DNA of 64,000 nt from Amyelois transitella (lineage: Eukaryota; Arthropoda; Insecta; Lepidoptera; Pyralidae). A program made the position numbers and the translations under genes. The DNA is taken from assembly GCF_032362555.1 (NCBI RefSeq), contig NC_083506.1, forward strand, positions 6,309,501 to 6,373,500. The letters run 5' to 3'. The stretch's first letter is position 1; every line of letters begins with the position of its first letter. The notes beneath the pieces are model-generated. The model was not told the DNA's origin and did not search any database. It worked only from the letters and a program-made list of their open reading frames with translations. Below are positions 37,901 through 49,900 of this stretch, piece after piece.

Positions 37901-40900
37901 TTAGCACTCTTGATTTCCATTTCCATTTTGTACTTGAACTCGTTTCCAAGACTGATTTGGCGTAACTGTTGGAAATGTCGACGAGTCTTCTCAAAAGAAT
38001 CCTGTTCGTCTTCACTGCTGCTTTCTGTCGAAACGTTCTCGGGTATCGTAGCGTAATTGGGTGCGAGTGTACCCTGAGATCCACAAGATGTCGCCAAAGA
38101 TGTGCAGGTTGTCGACGCTGAAAGGGTAGGTCTGGAAGGGACTCTCGCGTATTTGGGCCCACGGGATTTGTACAGACGCTCCTCGTCGCTCTGTCCCCGT
38201 CGAGCTTGCTCGCTCCCACCCTGAGAACAAGAACAATTTGTTATTATACGATTAAAATATATTAACTTGTTGTCTGATAGTCTAAATACAATATTTAAAC
38301 GTCTTCTAATTACCTAATTAATTGGTCACTCAATAACACTGGAGAAGCGATACTGGACAAGCTACCCGTATTTACCCCATTTATTATGTCTGATATCTAA
38401 GTGCGTAAGCCAGAGACACGATAACAGTGGTGACCCAAGGGTATGGGTCAGTTCGAGAATGTCCATCGCCTATTGATCAAAACATCATTTGGCCACAGCA
38501 TGCTCCTGATAAACAAAGATAAGAATAGACCTTGACCTGTTCGGTAACTAAATTCCTGTTTCCTAAAGATGCAGTATGATAATAGCATTAAAGACTCTAT
38601 AATCTATCCCAAACTAAACAACACTGGAAAGCAGAGCATTTGCCGGTAGCGGCGGACAGGTAAATAATGAGCACTGACTCGGCACCGATGTCTCTATTTG
38701 ACATTATCGGACCATCGTCGCATGTAACTGTGTTTATAAAACATTTTTGTATAAACACTTTCTTCACAGTTATCGCACCATACACTAAAGGCGACTGAAT
38801 AGTATAACAACAATATTATTGTCTTACAAATGATGACTGAAACAAATCAAACATCATCTACCTCGATTGAATAGGGATAAATGTTAAACGTGTTATAATT
38901 TTTAAAGAAATATTTTAAACGAGCTTCCATTTGTAAAGTATATATCTATTAAATGTACTTAAATTTAACCATATAATAAAATATTTTATCCATGTTTTTA
39001 CGTCATTGAATGTCACCATGACCGTGACCTGCGAACTAGTTATATTTATTTGTTTATGGTTATGGTCACAAAGTTATGGCAAGTTCAGGCAAAGAGCATA
39101 GAATCCACAGATTTAAATACATTACTTGAAGATATAATCACTACGTTGTACGAGTAGTACCTAACTAACTGTTTCTTATTTAACAGGTGTAAGGATAATT
39201 ATATAAATGAAAACGAAATATGTTTGAATAGTTGAAAGAAAAAAGAAATTTAAAATTGTGTGAGGCATACTTTTTTGTACATAATAAAAGTAAAAAATAA
39301 TTGACAAAATTATAAAAATCGGTTACAGAAAAGTTATCAGCCTGAATATAATGATACTCTTAGGGTCATAAATTATATCACGTGTGCAATCACACATCGT
39401 TTGAAGATAAATAAAAGTTATAAATGTAGTTATTTTTGTATTGCTGATCAACATCTTTTTTTAATTTTAAATGATAAGACTTGGAACCGTATCATTATAA
39501 ATATTACTGTTAACAATTCGTTCTGTGTCCATTTAAGTCCGTGTAGTAGATAGTTAAACCAAATTTTATTTATGTTCATGAATTTATATTTTTCACAATA
39601 TAATAGCTTCCAGGTAGGGTTTTTTGTCTGCTTGGGTAGTTAGGTAGGTTAATAATATTTTTATTGTGTCATTTCTAGATCCACCTATGTTATAGTAGTT
39701 TTATATAAATGAGAAACCCAAGATAAACTTGTGAACAACAAAATTGAGTACTATAAATTCACTGTAAGTCTGCATGGGCCTAAGTTAATTGCACCAAGCG
39801 CCACCTCTCGTCTTTGTTTTGAACTATGCATTTACTACCTGCTGATATGAACTCTTATAGTTTGACACTGAAACTGTAAATTAAAGAGGGCGCTAGCTGT
39901 GTTTGCATTACTATTATATAGCAATGTAAGTACATGCAGATCTGATAGGGTAGGTAACATTAATAAATTTTTAATCATCTAAATACTTGCATAATTTAAA
40001 TTTCAAGTCTCTTTTTACATTTTGTGCCATTTTTTATTTGTAAATAATGCTTTAAGTGCTAAGAAATAATTATAAATTTATAAGTCGGTTCAAATTATTA
40101 TACGTAGTTATAAAAGGGGGTAACAACATCTAGTTGTTCTGTGGCCCAGACGTTGACCTTGCAAGGCCGACTTGTCTTTTCTGTCTAGCCTGTGTAAATA
40201 AACAGCTACCTGTGTTCAAACTTCCTGCATATATATATATATATATATATCTATTTGTTATTGAATAAGTAGTAGTGTTAAAAAAAAACAGCATCTATTG
40301 AGTTGGAGAACAGCTGATAGGTTAGTAGTTGCCAGGCAACCGGTTTCATCGACCGCTTCGCGGTCCCGGTGCCGGTCGCGACCGAAGAAATGCTGCGGCA
40401 CGTCTGGTCTAGAGCTTTCCTAAGAAAATTCTAGAAGACGCCGCACACATTTTTCTCTGCTTTTACTACTTGTCAAACTGTTCCGTAAAACCGCTTACTT
40501 TTCGATAAAGAATTTGTGGAGATCATTATATAATTATTACGGAAATTTATTGTGATCAATTCAATCGATAAAAAGAGAAATTTAAACTTTAGCGTCATCA
40601 AAATACAAAATTTATGCAAGAATTTTGCTGTTAAGTAGTGCAGTACGATAAGCTCGTTATATTAAGAATATCGGTATCTCGCATACAGAACATAATTAAA
40701 ACGAATTTAAATCGTTATACTTATCGACATACCATTTCGGTGGAAAGCTGCTTGAGATATCCCATGATCTTCCCCATTGCGTTGGGGTTATTCTTATTGA
40801 AGCTCATCTTGATGTCTTCTTTTTTCACTAGTTACAAAAAAAACAGTCCTATGTAAGACTCACTGAAACCTTTTTCAGGGAACGTCAAAGTGATAATGTC

Positions 40901-43900
40901 TGTAGTAAATAGCACTTTCAACAGGATGTAATCTAAATTTATAATGTTTATAATCCAGGTTCTCGGATTTACCGGCAAACTAATTACATCACTACGGACG
41001 TTTCAGTTTTCAGCACAAGCCGGCTAGGCTCAGCGACCCGACACTTGCCCGTCACCGAATGGATTTAAGTTAACTTATTTATTTTAAATTCCACTAATTT
41101 TACGATTTCATTAATTACTTAAAAACTCGCGCCGCCAACCTGTAAAGGTACACAACATTCAAGTTTAACATACACAACAAACAGAAATGTTGGCAGCGCG
41201 TAACGAGTTCTTCAGAGTTCAGATTGTTTATTAAAACTCCAGATGGCAGCGCAGTGTTTTATATAGGAAAGGCAAGTCGACCGTCGGCGCCGCGGCGGCG
41301 TCACCAGGGGCGGGTGGCGCGGGACGGGCCTCACCCACGTCACTGCCTGCGATAAGCGGCTATTAGACCATTCGATATGACTGTGTAGTCTTCAAACGAA
41401 TAGTGTAATAAGAGTTTACAGTTAGACTCTGAATTCCGACTGCAAGACTGGGCTCGACGAGTCTTACAGTCGCTATAAGACTATTCAATAGAAGAATAGT
41501 GAACTAGACAGTAAGACTCGAAATTGCTACCGCAAGACCGTGCTCGACGTGGCTTACTGTGAACGTCTGAATCTTCATCAATCTGAAATCATCAATTTAA
41601 ATAGTGTAATAATAAAAAAAAAAAACGCAAAAAGAAACGGTTTAACTCTAAACCGTTTCTTTTTGCGTTTTTTTTTAACCAGTTTGCGCTCGCGTCTACA
41701 GGGAGTAGTTGTGTCCGTGCGCTACGCATGCGTATGTCACGAAAATGGCGTGTTTATTAATGGATATGTACATACATGTGCTTATTAATGTATACGCATA
41801 CATTTATAATCGTGCAATGTCTACATATTTGTTTTGTGTCTGTAGTCACTGTCGAATAAAAATTTTATCTAACTATATAATCACGTCTTTGTCCCTTACG
41901 GGGAAAACAGAGCAGAGAGAGTGTCTTGAAAAAACAAAAGCCACGTTCAACTGCACTGTATGGCTTAATCCTATTCTAACGTGCTGAGAACTATAAATAC
42001 AGGTTAACAGTTTTTTTTATACAGGTTATCTTCCTTTTTGATATTGACTTTTAAGATAAAATCAAGCGCATCAGTTTCTAATCGGAGGTAGTTTCGTAAG
42101 TCGGATGGTTCCAATACTATTTATTATTAGTCAAACTCATAAAAGCAACTGCAACGGGTGCTTCGACAATTTTTTGGGACTTCGGAAGTGCACTCGCCTT
42201 ACACCCACCTACGTACACTGACACTCAGTCTGTGTTAATATCGCGTGCTGAATAATATCGAATGGTGTAATTGCCACTTTGCACACATAGCACAGCTGCT
42301 GAGTGCCGATAGCGATTTATGCTAGTGTGCGCCACTGCACACATAGAACACAGCTGCTGCGTGCCAACGCAGCCGAGCCCCTTTAAGAAACATTTAAATA
42401 CAATTTAGTTAAAACTTATAGACAAGCAGTTCTTTTTCATAAAAAAACTGACAGTCTGTCCTCAACTTAGATTGACACTGCATTTATTTTGCTGAACTTA
42501 CAATTTTACGTCTAGAAGGATTGATGAGCCACGTTTCGTGTGTTAATGGAATTATATAAAAATAAAATAAACTTAATTTATTTAGTAGTACATTTCTAAA
42601 TATTGTAGATCTCTCCGGTGAAAATCTAACCTGTTCACTGAAATCATATTATGATCCTTATTAATTTGTGAGATATGTTTCTGAAATAATAGTGTGGCTT
42701 AAAACAATTTCTTGTTTCTATTGTCATGCTATTTTTATAATACTTATAGATATCATCCAAACCTGAAGTACTATACTAGAGATCCGATGCGAGTTTGCGC
42801 AGGCACGGGAGGTACCAAACGAATTATACTCGTAGGTACGCCTACCTCACTCAAGAAAATGAATTTATCTGTTGCTGAAAATACCTGGAGAACTGTACAA
42901 CAATCCTATTCTTCCTACTGACGTAAATCCCGGGTACATCCTCACCTCTATGGCGAGGAACTCGGGGCGCCTTTTGACCATGATCCAAGATTGGGTATTC
43001 AGCATCCCATTCATGGGTGACCTTACCCCTACGGGACTATGGTAAAAGTTTGAATGTGCCATACTCAAGTCACATTTTACAGCATTCTTAAGAAACTGAT
43101 GGAGTGGTCTTATTCGAAAGTACCAGAAACCAGACAGAACGGTACACCAGTCGTTTTAAAGTTTATCGCTAGCGGACATTGTACGTATGTATGAGCGAAA
43201 TTTAATAAAGACATAGAATGCTATCAGGTGTTACAATTATTCAAACAGTTTCCATATTAACAAAGCGGTGTACAGCCATGTGGTATCGTTTGTGGTCAAC
43301 CTGAATACAGTCGTACAACCTTACAATGCAGATTTGCTATCGTGTACTCACATGTTTGTAGGCGCGTCGCAGACGTCATTACAAGCACTACGACTGAATT
43401 GATTAAATGAATTGCGGGATGCTTTATCATGACTAAATAATGCTACAATCGCATCCCGGCGCTTCTTACTAGATATGAATTGTCATGTCATCTAATATAT
43501 TTCAATGGCATAATTTGAACAAAGAATAATGTTTTCGCTATATTGATAGTTTCTTGTAAAGTTTTACATTACGAAAAGTTATGCAAACGATACGTACCCA
43601 TATGTTGGGCATAAAAGGCGCCGGGATATTTCCGTGGGCTCTCATAATTTTACTAATTTAATCATCTTATGTGCCTATTTATTCATCAGTTGTAAGAGAT
43701 GAGAATACATGGTATTCTATAGATCTATTTTAAATTGCATTTCTTTACTAAATACAGTCAGATATGGTGCGAAACCTCAACGATTCCCGAATTCTTGGCA
43801 TATGAAACTGAAATAATATTTTCAATGCAAAATCATTTATGATCTTATCTTTATATTAATACATTTTACATACTAAGGATATTCTTTATAATTTAAACAA

Positions 43901-46900
43901 ATTGATGGCATAAAATAAATAATATAAAATGATGATTTATGTGCCATTAAACTACATACATATTACATTGTGGGTGAAAAATCTGCATTTTATTTTAATT
44001 TTATTAAAAATATCTTTTTGTTCCAACCATGTATAAAATTATTTCTAGGCTTAGCTTTTTTGTCGACAAATCATCATTCGTTTTTAAAACTAATCCTTTT
44101 TAGCCATCGATATGGATTTTTTTATGAATTTAAGGTTATTCCGCGCAGACATAGTTTCGCCCATACTGCACACAACACCCCCCTCGCACACAGCAAGAGG
44201 CATGCTCTAGAACTTTCAACGAACATCGTTGTTCAAATTTTAAGACCCACAGCCTTATGATGAATGTGTACGTGCACCATGTCACGTTGAAAGGTACGAG
44301 ACGCGGATCACGCACACGCAGCGAGGCATCCCCGAAAGCTCCGGCGCGCGAAGTCGAATGTGTGCCGCATTCACCCCACGTGTGTGTGTGGTGTGATATG
44401 TATAAAAAGCTTTCTTAGGAAACTCCAGCAAGGCGTCACACAGACGCGTCACAAGTCACAATGAATCAGCCACAATATACTTACTCAAAATAAATCATGC
44501 CCGCCTTCTATTCGCCTTTTTGATGCGTTTTGCGTTCATCTTGCGTCATATGTATGGTCCATCGCTGAGTCGTTGATGTTTTTTGTATGCGCTGCCAACT
44601 TGTAAATCGATTTTTCTAGATTTCTTAAAGTCGAGAGAATTTATATTTGCTGGTCTAAAGAAATTATCTAATGATTTGATTCATGCCAGTTGCATAATGA
44701 TTACTGTACGGGCTAATTGTAGCCATGCCAAAGACTGACTGACCTGTGATGCTTCGACAAACGGAACACGATAAGAAAATACTGTGTTGCCAAATATTTT
44801 GAGTAGGTTTATTTTATAAGTGTGACTATAACTAAATGTGCAGCTTTTTTATTCTTATCATCGTTATGCTTCTGGCTCCTCGGCAGAGCACGACATGTTT
44901 TTCCCGGTTATATACTCACCTCCCTAGACCTGGACCAAGGGTGCGCCTATAACCATGATCCTGGATTAGCGACTCTCAAATACTGACCTTCGAAACCTTT
45001 GCGGGGGAACCTTAGCGTTTTCCTTTACTGTAAGAGTATTGGTTTATAAACAAACAAATTTACCTAAATAGTCGATCTTGTGCCTCCGTACCTCTCTTTC
45101 GGGCAATTTAACGGTCTCTTCTGCCTATTTTTATATGGTATGGTATTCATGGCATCATATAACAGACTCATGTGAGTAAACTCACGCACACATGCATACA
45201 CCATCACGTCACCGACCGACAAAATGCCAGTGCTGGAATATTCCTAGCCTGAACCGCCTGACACCAAACACAAAACAGACAACTGCAACCAATGAAGATT
45301 CCACAGAAGTCTCGAACGTTGGTGGAGACATTCGATTGTTTGGATATCGTCTCGATTACACTCATACCATCGTTTGCATTTGTGATTGCAAATATTACTT
45401 TACTCGCGTTGTCATTGTTATACTCACATCATTGATTGGGCCATACCTATCACACCTTTTATTACTTATTCATTATGATATTGATAAACTTCAATCATTA
45501 TCAGATTATATATATGACTCTATCTGATTTGCTCTTGTGAAATTATTAGCGACGGAATTTTACCAGTCACGGAAATTCTACTGTGTTATGGCAGATTTTA
45601 TTAGAGTTAGATTCCACATTTTTCAAACACACACACAAGGTGGTTTCGTAGATTTTTGTCCACACATTCGTAAAACTGATATTCCATTACTGACACCCCG
45701 TTGTGGTACTCGTACAATGATTACTAGAGTTGTTTTGGTATACAGTTGAACTTTAAAGATACGCTTTTCCTGGTACTAGTTCCGCATAATATATCAACGA
45801 GCGTTAAGAAATGTCACAATATTTATTTTGACTTACTCTGCAGGCTTCCAAAACTTAAACGCGTTGGCAAACTGTAACTAAAATTAAAGACTCTTTTCAC
45901 ACTAATAAAAAATTACGGTTTTTGAAGCCGTGATTAAAGTATTTACTATAATTTTATGCAGAGTGCCGACAATTATGTCACGCGTTTCATTGTCGGTGCG
46001 TCATTAAGTTGACGTTTCTTATCTTATCATTCATTATTTTAGATAACGTCTGATTAGGTATATGATTAAAATTTTCCAACTTCATTACACATGACTTGCT
46101 ACGCTAGTCTGCTGCGGTTGCTTAATTTATGTAAATAAAATATTACGAAGGTAAATATAAATTTACAGTGTATCCTAAGTTTTTAATACCCGTCGATAAA
46201 TAAAACAAAGCATATGTTTCCAAAAAAAGATATCCACAGCTTATAACATTTGTGAGGAAGTAGAAGAGAGAAGGCGTGTACATTTCCAAGATTTGAAAAG
46301 AACATTATCATGATCCGTCGTATTTGATTCGAATTTTCTATTTTTTTAATCACTCGTTTTATTTTTAAGGATCTTAATGGCACCTAACCCATTTTACAAA
46401 TGACACCGACTATTCGCGTTTGGTGGAACAAAATTATGTCAACATTTTGTCCACGAATGTACCCAAATCAAAACAAAGATGGTTTGGCGATGACGACTGA
46501 TGTTTTCAATGCACTTTCAAAAGTCTAACTTAACTTTAATATTTTCCATGCTTACAGTAATTCTTTCCTACTAATTTAACGAGTATTGCTATTGCTATGA
46601 CTCCGGTCATTGGAAGTTACCCTTGACTCGAAGGAAACTTGGAGTGACTAACACAATCAGGCTCTATGGGATTTTTAGTGCGTTATTATTGATGATGACC
46701 TATTAATCTATAAACGTGAAACTAATCAACAATTAACGTACGTACCTATGCATATGATTCAATCTACAAGTATATGTTATATTTTCTATCCTCTTGCCAT
46801 CGTTGACGTAGATGAATCAGTTACTCATAAAACCTATTGATTCCTCTTATCTGTTTACTATACATATAACTTACATTAATTTCGCCTGTTGTAGCTTAGC

Positions 46901-49900
46901 TTTTACACTTTATAAAGTTAAAAGAAAAATAAGCCTGTATGTATATGTAGTGGTGCATTACGCCAGCAAAATGTGCTGAATTACAAAACGCGATGTTACT
47001 GGATAATTAGCAAATAACATCTTTTAAATGTGGCGGAAGTTTAAAAAGGTACATCCAGTACCTTCAGAGATTTTCACTTTAATGTGATTCTGTTAGGATG
47101 AAATTTGATACGTTACGCCAGCAAAAAAGTTTCTCGGATCCGAAAAAAGTGACTATACTAATTGGTACTTGATGAAAGGTAAAATGAGTATGAATATTAA
47201 TTAAATTAGTGCATCTTACGTAAGACTCCGGCGGAATTCATGAGTCTGCTGGGGTAAAGTTTCGCCAAATGGTGGGTCTCCCAATCGGTATCACATAGAG
47301 ATTTAATTATTTTCATACAAACTATTGTTAATTTGTGCAGAAATTATGAATATACAGAATTTATAAAAATTTAGTTTTCAAGAACTAAAAATCAAAACGT
47401 GAATTACCAATTATACATATATAAGTTTTTTAAACTTTCGTCACATTTACAAGGTGTTATTTATTAATTATCCGAGTAATATTCGTTTTCATTTAGCATT
47501 TTTTGCTTGCGTACAAATAATATTATCGCTTTTGATCAAGGACACGGAAAGGTCACGGGTTGCTTCGCTTCAGGTTCAGTAAAATATAGAAAATCGATTG
47601 TTCGCGTCCTCGACTATGAATTAGTTGTAAGTATTCCAGGTCACTACACCATCTAGGACAATCGATTTTTCTGTGGTGATGTAGTGCGGTGCACTGAACT
47701 GCAATCAGCTGGTTTGAGTAAAGAAATATTTACTTGTTTTTCTTTCCATGCACATAGACAAAAAGTATATGCAGGCCTGTATAGATGGGCAATTTTTTTT
47801 CTGCCTTTGTTGATAAAATGTTTAACTGCTTCTCTTTCCATGCATGAAGTCATGACTAAAAGTTATATTAGTATTTTTCTGCTTTCAAGCAAAAAAGAAA
47901 TGGAAAGATCAATATCTTATTTTGAATAGTAATAAAAATCAACTACTTATTTATAATAATTAATGTATACATATGTGAATTGACATAAAATTATAGGGCT
48001 CAACAATCCCAAATGGAAAACAAGATTGTGTGTCTTGCATAATGATAGTATGAATACCATTCATTTTAATGTGTGGAATAAAAATAAAATAAAAACTTAA
48101 AATATTCTTTAAGTTGATAATGTAAGCACTGTCAATTATATGGTGGCTTCCTTATAATAGTAAATAGGAGTTTTAAATATACAGTATAGCACAATGAACC
48201 TTACAAAAGGTACAAATACATTTAAATCGATGCATTTTAAACACCTCACCGTCCGACATTTTATAAATTCATCCTTAGTTAGGCTAATTAATCCGATTGA
48301 CATTCATTCATTCCCATCGATTTATCAAGTTAAATTGTATTTTGGAACCAGTATTATTTCAGAGCATATCAATCGAAACGCGTTTAAACGTACCTAGGTA
48401 ATATTGTATTCGAAAATCAAACTTATTTGTAATGCTACATACCATCAAGCGGAACATGCGCCAAATAATGTTTGGCTTAGAGACCACCCTAGAACATTTA
48501 ATATGTTTATGAAGGGCTCATTATATATTTGTATAATTTGACCTAAAACACAAACTCAGTTATGCTGAAAAGGCTAGCTTATTAGTATTTTTCTTATGAA
48601 AAATAATAATTTCCTCTAATGGGAGCGGAAGCTGTCTACTGAGCACGGGACCAATAAGTTTTAAACGGGAGTTTATAAGTTTAATTTTATTGAAAAAAAT
48701 AAAACTCATATTTTTGCTTTTTATTATATAAGTATGGACTTCGATCATAGTATAAATTGTTAACCTCGGATTATTGGACACATACTTCAAAAAACCGATG
48801 AATCGATGAATGACTGCCGCATTAACAGACATTTTTTAATTCTACTACTGTTAAAAAGAACGTGAAAATATTACTTTCGTGGTGAGAGGTGGCTTTAGCG
48901 TGCTTCGTTTGCTACTAAACTAAACAACAGAACAGCTAAACCAACCAAGCCCGAGTTGTGGGGCCTAGATGGTTGGTTAAAGTTATTAACCCACCACCGC
49001 ACCAACCTAACACAATCACGATATTACTATAACTTTGGTTTAGAAAAATATATTTCTAAATATTTTTCGTCACACGTATAATTTTGTAAAAACATTTTCT
49101 CTATGTTACTTGGATAAAGTATAAAATTGTTTATACTTGATGGAAGCTATATTAAGCTACTGTATGTGTCTTAGAGTTGTTCTCGGAGCTTTCTATTTCT
49201 TGAAAAAATAACTAATTTCTTGATACTAGAAAATCTAACTTTGAACATACAATAGGACACGTTGAAAATGTGTATGTTATTCGTATGAAAAAAAGAGATG
49301 GATATATTTTATTCGCTTTCGAATCAAACGTGAGCCATAATTTTGATGGAAAAGTACTGAATGGAAGAAAAGTGCACAAACCAGTCCAGTGGTGTTGAAC
49401 CGTTTATTTGAGTAAATATAGCTGGTATCACGTGAAATAGCTACGAACGACATGATTTGAGCACGTTCTGTTCACGCCCTTATTTGCATAATACGTAATA
49501 CTTAGTTTTCCATTCTGATTAAACTACGATACTAAGTCGATGTATTATAAAATATCATACACAATGAATTAATTTGTATAAACGCAATGTTATGCAAAAT
49601 TGCATATATTTTAAATACGTCTGCATGCACAGATTTGCATTTCTCTGTTTAACTTGCCTTCCTTTGGCATGGAATGCAAAGTGGAAAAGCTAAAAAATCA
49701 ATCGATACCGAATGTATTTTTTTAATTTGATTCACAGTTTAACAGACATTCCCAGGTTAAAATTACAGACATTAACACTAACAAAAAAATATGTACATTA
49801 AAACAAAACCAAAGTTAACTAAATAGATACATTTGTTTTTGATATGTTGATATTGTTTTATTTGCGAACAGTACAATATCAACTCTGTTATATTAAATTT

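Noticed and set aside
37887..38236. Two further minus-strand frames with ATG starts (MGASKLDG..., MFLFSGWE...)
   Set aside because: They overlap the long Tret1 exon 2 in other frames. The frame without its own ATG is the one that joins in phase to exons 1 and 3.
40230..40251. (TA)n run as a promoter element
   Set aside because: Simple microsatellite without initiator or nearby exon start.
45192..45527. 111-codon open frame, plus strand
   Set aside because: Thr/Asn/Ile-rich without a recognisable domain, no splice context or promoter, and inside the Roc2 intron. Frames of this length are expected by chance in 64 kb.
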